From an uncultured Rubrobacteraceae bacterium (lineage in GTDB: Bacteria > Actinomycetota > Rubrobacteria > Rubrobacterales > Rubrobacteraceae): a stretch of DNA of 13,480 nucleotides. Positions 1 through 5,562 of this stretch are shown here, piece by piece. The stretch spans positions 1-13,480 of the forward strand of contig CADCUW010000411.1 of NCBI GenBank assembly GCA_902805985.1. The letters run 5' to 3'. The position numbers and the translations under genes are program-made. Below the pieces are notes generated by a model. The model saw nothing but the letters and a program-made list of their open reading frames with translations, searched no databases and was not told where the DNA came from. Every line of letters starts with the position of its first letter. Within the stretch, counting starts at the first letter, position 1.

Positions 1-886
1 CGGCCTGGCTGAGGATCTCGTCCACGAAGATGCCGTCGGGGCCGACGAAGAGGACCTCGTCGTTTGGCATCCCGGCGCCGACCTTGTCCTTGATGAGCTG
101 GGCGGCGTTGTTCTCGATGATGCCGCCGAAGTAGACGGCGTCGGGCTCGGCCTGGGCGACCTTGTTCATGAGCGAGCGGTAGTTGGAGGCCGAGCCGTCG
201 ATGCCCTCGCGCCCAAGGACCGCTATGTCCTGCTCCTCGGCCGCCTTCTGGAACTGATCGGCGAGGCCCTTGCCGTAGGTCTCCTTGTCGTCGAGGATGT
301 AGACGGACTCCACGCCCTCTTCCTGCATCAGCGCGGCACCCGCCTGGCCCTGCTTGTCGTCGGCCACGATCACGCGGGCGTAGTTACGCTCGCCGGTCGG
401 GTAGTACTTGTCCGGCTCGTCCGGCTCGCCGCCGGGCTTGGTCAGGCCGATGTAGGTGTTCGCGGGGCTGACCATCGCGAGGCCGGCCTCGTTGAGGGTC
501 GGGATCTGGGTGGCGGCACATCCTGAGTTGAACGGGCCGATCCAGCCGACGACGGCCTCGTCCTGGGCGGCCTGCTGCGCGTTCTCGGCGCACTTAGCCG
601 GGTCCCATTGCCCGGCCTGGGCCGTGGCGTCGTCGAGGGACTCGTAATCTATCTGGAGGCCCGCGACCTCGCCGTCGCGCTCCTCGATGGCGAGCTCGAT
701 CGCGTTGACCATCGTCGTGGTCTGGGCGCGGTTCGCCCCCTGCAGCGGCAGGTCGCTGACGATCTTGATCGACTCCCCGCCGCCCGAGTCGCCACCGCCG
801 CCACTGGCGCCACCGCACCCCACCATCAGCAGGGCCGCCAGCAGCCCCGCCATCACCAAAGTCGTTACCCGACGCGCTTTCCTCAA
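1..886 (-). CDS. Branched-chain amino-acid-type ABC transporter substrate-binding lipoprotein (3' end off the left edge)
   Basis: I translated 295 codons without a stop; the C-terminus lies beyond position 1. The TTG at 884-886 is chosen because AGGAGG (complement of 891-896) sits 4 bases upstream and the N-terminus is a lipoprotein signal: basic MRKARR, a hydrophobic core, then the lipobox LMVGC with the acylated Cys at residue 24, followed by a Gly/Ser-rich linker. The remainder reads like a type I periplasmic-binding fold of the LivK kind: SIKIVSDLPLQG at the start of the first lobe, a WIGPFNSGCAATQIPTLNEAG segment, VSPANT, and DDKETYGKGLADQFQ opening the second lobe. Family knowledge: such proteins sit outside the membrane and hand a ligand to a LivHMGF-type permease. 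The ligand cannot be read from sequence, and the permease genes would be to the left, outside the window. Confidence 0.9.
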   Translation of the reverse strand, partial: MRKARRVTTLVMAGLLAALLMVGCGGASGGGGDSGGGESIKIVSDLPLQGANRAQTTTMVNAIELAIEERDGEVAGLQIDYESLDDATAQAGQWDPAKCAENAQQAAQDEAVVGWIGPFNSGCAATQIPTLNEAGLAMVSPANTYIGLTKPGGEPDEPDKYYPTGERNYARVIVADDKQGQAGAALMQEEGVESVYILDDKETYGKGLADQFQKAAEEQDIAVLGREGIDGSASNYRSLMNKVAQAEPDAVYFGGIIENNAAQLIKDKVGAGMPNDEVLFVGPDGIFVDEILSQA

Positions 887-956
887 TTCTCCTCCTCGAT
901 TCCGGTAAATCCGAGTTCGCCGCCGCGGCGGCCCAAAAAATTCCTGTTGATACGGC

Positions 957-986
957 ATTATGGATATGCATGATCCGATTTGTCAA
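957..986 (-). promoter_or_regulatory. Sigma-A-type promoter for the substrate-binding protein gene
   Basis: On the minus strand there is a consensus TTGACA (complement of 981-986), an 18-base spacer and CATAAT (complement of 957-962). Transcription would start near 950 and give a leader of about 64 bases before the TTG start at 886. The leader holds a 14-bp perfect palindrome of GCC/GGC type at 919-932, preceded on this strand by a run of T. It could act as an attenuator, but nothing else supports that. Confidence 0.65.
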
Positions 987-1023
987 GCAGGCGGAACGGA
1001 CGCTCGGAACGCGTTTTATACGT

Positions 1024-1032
1024 TGGTATAAT
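1024..1032 (+). promoter_or_regulatory. Extended -10 promoter for tRNA-Leu
   Basis: TGG directly followed by a perfect TATAAT (1027-1032) is an extended -10 element 16 bases before the first base of the tRNA. No good -35 hexamer is visible at the normal distance, which is tolerated by extended -10 promoters. Confidence 0.6.
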
Positions 1033-1048
1033 GGCCCCCGTTCCACGC

Positions 1049-1134
1049 GCCGGAGTGGCGGAATTGGTAGACGCGCCGGACTCAAAATCCGGTTCCCCGA
1101 AAGGGGAGTGTCGGTTCGAGCCCGACCTCCGGTA
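1049..1134 (+). tRNA. tRNA-Leu (anticodon CAA)
   Basis: An 86-base class II tRNA folds by eye. The acceptor GCCGGAG pairs with CTCCGGT (first pair G-U), the D-arm stem is GCG/CGC around GAATTGGTAGA, the anticodon stem CCGGA/TCCGG encloses the loop CTCAAAA with anticodon CAA, a long variable arm has a CCCC/GGGG stem, and the T-stem GTCGG/CCGAC encloses TTCGAGC. The discriminator base is A, as expected for leucine. The 3' CCA is not encoded (the genome reads CCC). An integrase gene lies just downstream in the opposite orientation, the usual arrangement when the 3' end of a tRNA gene serves as a phage or island attachment site. Confidence 0.95.
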
Positions 1135-1183
1135 CCCACGATTGACCTGCAAAATGCACGAAAACTCACCCGGACTGAGCGAA

Positions 1184-1207
1184 GACCCCGGCTGCCGGGC
1201 CGGGGTC
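1184..1207. terminator. Hairpin between tRNA-Leu and the integrase gene
   Basis: A perfect 9-bp stem (GACCCCGGC with GCCGGGGTC) around a 6-base loop lies between two converging genes. There is no clear T-run on either side, so a bidirectional terminator role is likely but not proven. Confidence 0.5.
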
Positions 1208-1210
1208 CAT

Positions 1211-1232
1211 GGCAGCAGTAGGGCAGCAGTAG
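1211..1232. repeat. Perfect tandem duplication of an 11-mer next to the integrase stop
   Basis: GGCAGCAGTAG occurs twice head to tail (1211-1221 and 1222-1232), one base before the integrase stop codon and about 80 bases from the tRNA 3' end. Short direct repeats in this place could be arm-type integrase or excisionase sites. A chance slippage duplication is equally possible. Confidence 0.5.
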
Positions 1233-1233
1233 A

Positions 1234-2376
1234 CTAGGAAAGAGCCTCTTCCATCGCCCGGGCGGCGCTGTCTTGCATGTCGGGGAGCACGTGGCTGTAC
1301 GTATCCAAGGTGACAGCAATGGACGCGTGGCCTAGCATCTCGGACACAACCTTGGGGTTAACATTCTGGGAGAGCAGTAGCGTCGCGCACGTGTGCCTAA
1401 GATCGTGGAACCTTACCTGGGGGAGGCCAATGCGCCCAAGAAGAGGCTTGAACAGGTGCGTGGTCACGTAGCGGCGGTCCAGTGGCTCCCCCGCCTCCGA
1501 GGCGAATATGAGGCCGTTCTCCCGCCACAGGGGCCCCGCCGCGTCTATCTCCTCTAGCTGGCGCTCCAGATGGCCCCTGAGAGCTTCTGAGGCCGTCGGA
1601 GGAAGCTTCACTGTCCGGCGGCTGCCCTTGGTCTTGGGGGTGGCGAGCACGGGGCCGCCCTTCGCCGTGGTGAGGGCGCGCCTGACCCGCAGCGTGCCGC
1701 CGTCCAAGTCCACGTCCTCCCACTTGAGGCCCAGCAGCTCGCCCTGCCTCAGGCCCGTGGTGACGGCCAGGACGTAGAGCGCCTCCAGGCGGTCGCCGCG
1801 CGCCCCGCCGAACAGGGCCCCGACCTGCTCCGGGGTCAGGGGGCGCATCTCTTCCCGCCTGACTTGCGGGGGCCTGACGGCCTTCGTTACGTTGCGCGGG
1901 ACGAGCCCGTCGTGCTCGGCCTGCTTTAGCGCCTTGTGCAGCGTGACGTGGACGTACTGCACGGTCCGAGGGGAGAGCCCGGACTCCAGCTTCGCCTTGT
2001 AGAGGCCGCGCAAGTGCGCGGGCGTGAGCGCCTTGAGCTTCACGCGGCCGACCTCGGGCACGATATGCTTGCGGGTTATCTGCTCGTAGCGCTCGAAGGT
2101 TGTTCCCCGCACGGTGTCCTTCACCGAGTCAATTAGCCCGCGGTTCAGGTAGTTCTCGACGGTGAGCGTCCCCGCCTCGAAGACGAGGCCGCGGTCTGCG
2201 TCGGTCATGGCCTGGCGCAGCGCCCTCTCCGCGTCGCCCTTCCTCTTAGCCGAGACGTAGCGGCGCTTGCCGTCCGGGCCGAAGTAGGACCCGCGGTAGC
2301 CGATCACCTTGCCGGCCTTGTTCTTGCGTGGGTAGACGGTCCCCGAACCGTTGCCCCGCTCCTTCTTCCTCGCCAT
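1234..2376 (-). CDS. Tyrosine recombinase / phage-type integrase
   Basis: The product is 380 residues from the ATG at 2376. The reading frame stays open further upstream, but that part overlaps the XRE gene and looks non-coding. Residues 1-65 form a basic, Gly-rich arm-binding domain (GSGTVYPRK, then GYRGSYFGPDGKRRYVSAK). Residues 70-165 form the SAM-like core-binding domain. The catalytic domain holds Arg210 (TTGLRQGELLGLKW), Lys248 or Lys250 (TPKTKGSRR), His324 and Arg327 (HDLRHTCATLLL), His350 (LGHASIAVT) and the nucleophile Tyr360 (LDTYSHV). The whole catalytic set is present and the length is normal, so the enzyme should be active. It starts 2 bases after the XRE stop, so the two are co-transcribed. 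It points toward tRNA-Leu, the likely attachment site. Confidence 0.95.
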   Translation of the reverse strand: MARKKERGNGSGTVYPRKNKAGKVIGYRGSYFGPDGKRRYVSAKRKGDAERALRQAMTDADRGLVFEAGTLTVENYLNRGLIDSVKDTVRGTTFERYEQITRKHIVPEVGRVKLKALTPAHLRGLYKAKLESGLSPRTVQYVHVTLHKALKQAEHDGLVPRNVTKAVRPPQVRREEMRPLTPEQVGALFGGARGDRLEALYVLAVTTGLRQGELLGLKWEDVDLDGGTLRVRRALTTAKGGPVLATPKTKGSRRTVKLPPTASEALRGHLERQLEEIDAAGPLWRENGLIFASEAGEPLDRRYVTTHLFKPLLGRIGLPQVRFHDLRHTCATLLLSQNVNPKVVSEMLGHASIAVTLDTYSHVLPDMQDSAARAMEEALS

Positions 2377-2378
2377 GT

Positions 2379-2570
2379 CTAGCTCGTCTCCCGGATCAAC
2401 TCTTTGGGATCGACCCCAAGGGCCTCCGCCAGCTTGCGCACCGTCCTCGGGTGCGCACCCTGCCGGCCGTCCTCGAGGCGCCAGATCGTGTTGTAGGAGA
2501 CGCCGCTCTTCTCCTCTAGCTCGCGCAAGGAGAGGACCCGCTCCCTCCTCAGTTCCTTCAGCCGCTCCAC
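2379..2570 (-). CDS. XRE-family helix-turn-helix regulator
   Basis: A 63-residue protein consisting of a single Cro/CI-type domain: RLKELRRERVLSLRELEEKSG, then VSYNTIWRLEDGRQGAHP with the recognition helix, then TVRKLAEALGVDPKEL. I prefer the GTG at 2570 because GGAGGT lies 4 bases upstream of it and the protein then begins right at the domain. An ATG at 2582 adds four residues (MEVN) but has GGAG only one base away. The gene sits directly before the integrase and is divergent from the 94-aa gene at 2739. It is likely the repressor or integration-control protein of the island, acting on the repeats at 2588-2660. A role as excisionase cannot be excluded, since no other candidate is visible. 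Confidence 0.9.
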   Translation of the reverse strand: MERLKELRRERVLSLRELEEKSGVSYNTIWRLEDGRQGAHPRTVRKLAEALGVDPKELIRETS

Positions 2571-2587
2571 GTTGACCTCCATGCTCC

Positions 2588-2660
2588 GTATTTTGCACCA
2601 CTACTTGTACAAAATACTACTACAATATGTAGACAAACGCAACACGATATTGTAAAATAC
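2588..2660. promoter_or_regulatory. Operator-like repeat cluster in the divergent promoter region
   Basis: An AT-rich stretch in otherwise GC-rich DNA. GTATTTTG (2588-2595) and CAAAATAC (2610-2617) form a perfect 8-bp inverted repeat with a 14-base spacer. A third related half site reads TTGTAAAATAC at 2650-2660, against TTGTACAAAATAC at 2605-2617. The arms lie immediately before the XRE start and between it and the divergent gene at 2739. Repeated half sites in front of a Cro/CI-type gene are what a self-controlled operator looks like. Binding by this XRE protein is inferred. Confidence 0.55.
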
Positions 2661-2738
2661 AGGTGTCGGATAAAGAGATGGCCCCGGCGCTGTAACCGCC
2701 AAGTAACAGCCCGGAGCCCGGCCCATAAGGAGAAGCTT

Positions 2739-3023
2739 ATGGACAAGGCAAGTGTAGCGTACGTGTTGTGCCGGATCGAGGACGACTCCTCCCTCACTCC
2801 CGTCAGCCAGCACCAGGACATACTTACGGGGATAGCTGCCGGTGGGTACGCCGTGGAGGTGGAGGACTTCGACTTGGCGTACGCGCTCTACAGCGGTGCT
2901 ACTCGGGTTGCGGCCTTCCGTGAGGGGAGGATCGGCTACCGCATGTGGGCCACGAGGACGGGGCGGATCAGCCCGAGCGTGGAGGACCGCTACGACCACG
3001 ACGTAGACGAGCTCATGGCCTAG
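2739..3023 (+). CDS. Hypothetical protein, 94 aa, divergent from the XRE-integrase operon
   Basis: The ATG is preceded by AAGGAG (2727-2732) at 6 bases, and codon use is typical of the window, so it is a real gene. I do not recognise the family. The protein is acidic and soluble, without signal peptide or membrane segment. It contains AAGGYAVEVEDFDLAYALYSG and AAFREGRIGYRMW, and an Asp-rich C-terminus (EDRYDHDVDEL). Its place in a small tRNA-associated element, opposite the repressor and next to the operator-like repeats, suggests it is element cargo controlled by the XRE protein. Its function is unknown. Confidence 0.75.
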   Translation: MDKASVAYVLCRIEDDSSLTPVSQHQDILTGIAAGGYAVEVEDFDLAYALYSGATRVAAFREGRIGYRMWATRTGRISPSVEDRYDHDVDELMA

Positions 3024-3043
3024 CGTCATCTAACCAATCTAGA

Positions 3044-3077
3044 GGACGGGGCGAACCGCATGGTATCTGCCCCGTCC
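3044..3077 (+). terminator. Hairpin after the 94-aa gene
   Basis: A 9-bp perfect stem, GGACGGGGC with GCCCCGTCC, encloses a 16-base loop that itself contains ACC-GCAT-GGT. It starts 20 bases after the stop at 3023. No U-run follows, so this is a probable but not canonical terminator. A separate 12-bp palindrome, GATTCGCGAATC, follows at 3106-3117. Confidence 0.5.
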
Positions 3078-3152
3078 GTCCTCATGCGATTAGCATTAGC
3101 GGGACGATTCGCGAATCACCGCCAGGTCATAGACCCAGCCGCCGATCCATGA

Positions 3153-3380
3153 CTAGGCTTCAGAACGCTCCCGGTTCAACGACAGCAGGTTCTTGAGGAT
3201 CTCCTCGTCCGGCAGGTCGGCCGGCCAGCCGTAGGCCGCGAAGACCGCCGCGTCGAGCCTCTTGTGGGCGTTGTCCAGCCACCTCGGACGGGCGTTATAG
3301 AGGTTGGTCAGCGTGAGCTTCTTCAGCTCGGCTTCGAAGGCGCCCTCGGGGTCGAGCCAGTTGCGGCGCTGCTCGTCCAG
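3153..3380 (-). pseudogene. C-terminal remnant of an MmeI-like (type IIL) DNA methyltransferase / class I SAM-dependent methyltransferase
   Basis: About 75 residues at the end of a longer minus-strand frame closely follow the conserved tail of this family: RRNWLDPEG, then LTNLYNARPRWLDNAHKRLD, then AVFAAYGWPADLPDEEIL and LLSLNRER before the TAG at 3153. The full proteins are usually around 900 residues or more and carry the SAM-binding and catalytic motifs far upstream of this tail. None of that is present: above about 3385 the frame turns into Arg/Pro-rich nonsense and overlaps an oppositely oriented small gene. It is therefore a broken end left by deletion or recombination at the edge of the island. 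Family assignment is from memory of the conserved tail. Confidence 0.7.
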
Positions 3381-3457
3381 CCGGCATCGAAAATACAAGA
3401 GCCCTGGCGGCACGCTGGCCGGCTGGCCGAACCGGAAAGCCAAGGAAGTTTGATTCT

Positions 3458-3688
3458 GTGGCACAGTACGACCATATGCGCTGGTACAACCCGAAGCTCC
3501 GCCGCTTCGAGTGGAGGAAGATGCCCGAAGACGACGCGGGGGCACTCGCCCTCCTCGCAAGCGCCAGTCCGCACGAGGTGGCCGTGGCGACCTACCGGGA
3601 GTGGCGCGCCCTCGGGGCAAGTGTCACGGCATCGCTCATCCGCGCGGGAGATGCCGCCAGGAACCACGACGGGGGGCAGCGATCCTGA
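3458..3688 (+). CDS. Hypothetical protein, 76 aa
   Basis: The GTG start at 3458 has AAGGA (3442-3446) 11 bases upstream; an internal ATG at 3476 has no ribosome site. The sequence looks like a genuine small protein: RWYNPKLRRFEWRKMPEDD, then an Ala/Leu helix (AGALALLASASPHEVAVATY) and WRALGASVTASLIRAGDAAR. I do not know the family. It lies between the methyltransferase remnant and the converging HD-GYP gene, so it may mark the edge of the accessory island. It has no signal peptide and no membrane segment. Confidence 0.6.
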   Translation: MAQYDHMRWYNPKLRRFEWRKMPEDDAGALALLASASPHEVAVATYREWRALGASVTASLIRAGDAARNHDGGQRS

Positions 3689-3706
3689 CTCGTCGGTGGG
3701 CGAGTC
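3687..3706. terminator. Small hairpin between converging genes
   Basis: A 6-bp stem GACTCG/CGAGTC with an 8-base loop overlaps the stop codon of the 76-aa gene, 15 bases before the end of the HD-GYP gene. No T-run is visible, so the support is weak. Confidence 0.3.
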
Positions 3707-3721
3707 TCCGGCAAGTCGGTG

Positions 3722-5221
3722 TCAGGACCCGTCCGCCGCGCTCGCCGACCCGAGACCACGGAGCCCGTCCGTCCCCGAGAGGCCCGGAATCGCGCCGGGC
3801 GCAGCGAACCTGGCGTCGGCCGCGACCGCGTAGCTGCAGTCTTCGGCGTCGATCACCCTGAGCAGGACCCTTACCGCCTGCTGGTCGAGGGCGCTACCGG
3901 CCATCCCTGCCAGCTCACGCCGGGCCTCCTCGGGTGGAAGGCCGGGGTTGTGCGGGCCGTCCAGCACAAGCGAGGCGTAGGTCTCGCAGGCGGCGAGTAT
4001 CTTGGCCTCCAGCGGTATCCATTCCCCCCTAAGCCTGTCCGGGTAGCCCGTACCGTCTTCCCTCTCGTGGTGCCAGCGGACCCACCGGGCGGCTTCCGCG
4101 AACCCCTCGGCAGCCGACAGGACACGCTCGCCCCGGATCGAGTGCTCGCGCAGGTGCATCTGGCCCACCGAGTTGAGCTTCTTCGGGTGGCTCAAGAGCA
4201 CCTCGTCCGGCACGCTCGCGAGCCCCACATCCATCAGGAGCGCCGCCGTCCTGAGTTTCTCGACCTCTCCGCGGTCGAGGCCGAGCTCGCGGGCCACATC
4301 GGCCGCGTAGACGGCGGTGGCCGGCGACAAGCGGGCGGTGTGACCGTCCCTCGTGCCCACGGCCTCGACCAAGCGGAAGGCGAACGCGAGGGGCGCCGCG
4401 AGCGCCCCCCTTAGCTCGGCCTCCAACCTCTCGTTCCTCGCCTCCAGGGCTTCCACCCGCTCCCGGTGCTCACGGGCCACATGCAGGAGGGCCACTGCAA
4501 CGGCGGCGCCCACGAAGAGCGCTATCGGCGCCGCGGGCCCGTAGGCCAGGAAGGCCCACGCCGCGCAGAGCACCGTCAGGACCGCTGCCCCGTCGGCAGC
4601 AACGGCGGGAAGCATGACCTCCCGCAAGGACTCGGAGAACGTGGTGCCGCGCTTGACGCGCAGGAGGCCCATCGCCAGCAGGTCGTCGAGGGCGTGGAAC
4701 GCCAGCCCCGCCGTTAGCACACCGGCGAGCAGACGCGGCTGGGTCCCGTCGGAGAAGAGCAGGGGCTCGGCGAATTGGGAGTAGGTAAGCCCGGCGGCAA
4801 GAAAAGCCAGGGTGTGGGTCGCGGCCGTGAACGCCGTACGCAGCTTGTTCCGGTAGAGCACGGACGGTACCGCTACCGCCAGGGCCCACACCGGGCCGGC
4901 GAGGACCAGCGCGGTCAAAACCGGGATCTCTATCACCTCGGTCGTAACGCCGCCGAGCCGCACGGGGAACTGGCGGAAGGCCGCGCACACGGCGGCCAGG
5001 ACCGCCACCGCCCAGACGGCCGTCCACTCGAACGGGACCCCGAAGGAGAGGACCCAGGCGAGCACGGCGGCCGAGGCCAGACCGCACAGGGCGCACACGT
5101 AGACACGGGTGCGCCGCGGACGCCGCCCGTTCTCCTGTCCCGCGCACGGATCGCCCTCTTGGGCAGCCGCTTTCCTGCGAACGGTTTCGCGCGGGGAGAT
5201 CCGTAGGGCATCCCGATCCAT
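3722..5221 (-). CDS. Polytopic membrane protein with a degenerate HD-GYP domain
   Basis: 499 residues. A basic N-terminus (1-38) leads into about six hydrophobic segments between residues 40 and 248, then a short coiled coil (251-273, HRERVEALEARNERLEAEL), then an HD-GYP-like domain (about 280-460). HD-GYP enzymes normally hydrolyse cyclic di-GMP. Here the first His (294), His360 in HSIRGERVL, His384-His385 and the DGTGYP motif (389-394) are kept. However, the HD pair is Met330-Asp331, the usual HDIGK segment reads MDVGL, and the later metal-binding Asp is Glu413. Catalysis is therefore doubtful; it may act as a c-di-GMP sensor or in protein contacts. The ATG at 5221 has only a weak GGGG ribosome site, so the true start could differ. 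Two tiny ORFs and a hairpin lie directly upstream on the same strand. Confidence 0.85.
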   Translation of the reverse strand: MDRDALRISPRETVRRKAAAQEGDPCAGQENGRRPRRTRVYVCALCGLASAAVLAWVLSFGVPFEWTAVWAVAVLAAVCAAFRQFPVRLGGVTTEVIEIPVLTALVLAGPVWALAVAVPSVLYRNKLRTAFTAATHTLAFLAAGLTYSQFAEPLLFSDGTQPRLLAGVLTAGLAFHALDDLLAMGLLRVKRGTTFSESLREVMLPAVAADGAAVLTVLCAAWAFLAYGPAAPIALFVGAAVAVALLHVAREHRERVEALEARNERLEAELRGALAAPLAFAFRLVEAVGTRDGHTARLSPATAVYAADVARELGLDRGEVEKLRTAALLMDVGLASVPDEVLLSHPKKLNSVGQMHLREHSIRGERVLSAAEGFAEAARWVRWHHEREDGTGYPDRLRGEWIPLEAKILAACETYASLVLDGPHNPGLPPEEARRELAGMAGSALDQQAVRVLLRVIDAEDCSYAVAADARFAAPGAIPGLSGTDGLRGLGSASAADGS

Positions 5222-5278
5222 ACCCCGGAACTTTAGGGCAGGACGGGACGTCCGTAAAGGGCTCGCTGCGAAATTGAT

Positions 5279-5301
5279 GCCCGCCTGCCACGACGGCGGG
5301 C
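5279..5301 (-). terminator. Hairpin in the leader of the HD-GYP gene
   Basis: A perfect 7-bp stem, GCCCGCC/GGCGGGC, with a 9-base loop lies between the stop of the MAKKPW ORF (5316) and the HD-GYP start (5221). On the minus strand it is followed by ATCAATTT, a weak U-rich tail. It could be a leaky terminator or attenuator. Confidence 0.4.
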
Positions 5302-5315
5302 GGATCGTTCGGACG

Positions 5316-5336
5316 TTACCAGGGCTTCTTGGCCAT
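5316..5336 (-). CDS. Six-codon ORF encoding MAKKPW (second of a pair)
   Basis: ATG at 5336, five sense codons (Ala-Lys-Lys-Pro-Trp), stop TAA at 5316-5318. AGGAGGT (complement of 5345-5351) stands 8 bases upstream, one of the best ribosome sites in the window. A homologous unit lies about 100 bases upstream on the same strand. The two differ by a synonymous Ala codon, by Pro for Ala at residue 5 and by TAA for TAG. I do not recognise a named peptide. Possible roles are a regulatory leader peptide (Pro-Trp-stop before the hairpin at 5279-5301), a directly translated signalling peptide, or an ultra-short RiPP precursor comparable in size to biarylitide pentapeptides; no modifying enzyme is visible here. 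That it is translated is inferred. Confidence 0.5.
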   Translation of the reverse strand: MAKKPW

Positions 5337-5418
5337 GGCGCGGTACCTCCTCTCCGCTTTCTCGAGTCGGGTCGTCGACCAGGTCGCGACGGCCGCCTAC
5401 GTCTTCACCAGCATCGAC

Positions 5419-5439
5419 CTACCAAGCCTTCTTAGCCAT
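5419..5439 (-). CDS. Six-codon ORF encoding MAKKAW (first of a pair)
   Basis: ATG at 5439, Ala-Lys-Lys-Ala-Trp, stop TAG at 5419-5421. GGAGGTGA (complement of 5446-5453), a full match to the anti-Shine-Dalgarno core, stands 6 bases upstream. It shares length, start context and four of five residues after Met with the ORF at 5316-5336, while the 82-base spacer between the two ORFs shows no other repeat apart from the second ribosome site. That pattern suggests the peptide, not the DNA, has been kept. No promoter is clear upstream on this strand. The pair precedes the HD-GYP membrane protein gene. Confidence 0.5.
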   Translation of the reverse strand: MAKKAW

Positions 5440-5507
5440 AGCGCCTCACCTCCCTCCGGATCTTCACTGGTACCAATCCTTACAGAAGCGCGCCGATTCT
5501 GCACGAG

Positions 5508-5536
5508 TTGGGAAGCGGGCGCCCCGCACGTACAAT
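5508..5536 (+). promoter_or_regulatory. Sigma-A-type promoter for the broken gene at 5563
   Basis: TTGGGA (5508-5513), a 17-base spacer and TACAAT (5531-5536) form a good promoter. Predicted start near 5543, about 20 bases before the ATG at 5563. Confidence 0.55.
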
Positions 5537-5562
5537 CCCTTTCCCTGGGGAGAGAAGTCACG

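Noticed and set aside
2377..2601. Upstream extension of the integrase frame to 2601 (75 extra residues)
   Set aside because: It overlaps the XRE gene in another frame and its residues are not integrase-like; the ATG at 2376 starts the family-typical N-terminus.
4470..5291. Second minus-strand frame of 273 codons inside the HD-GYP gene
   Set aside because: Arg/Gly/Pro-rich shadow; the other frame has membrane helices and HD-GYP motifs.
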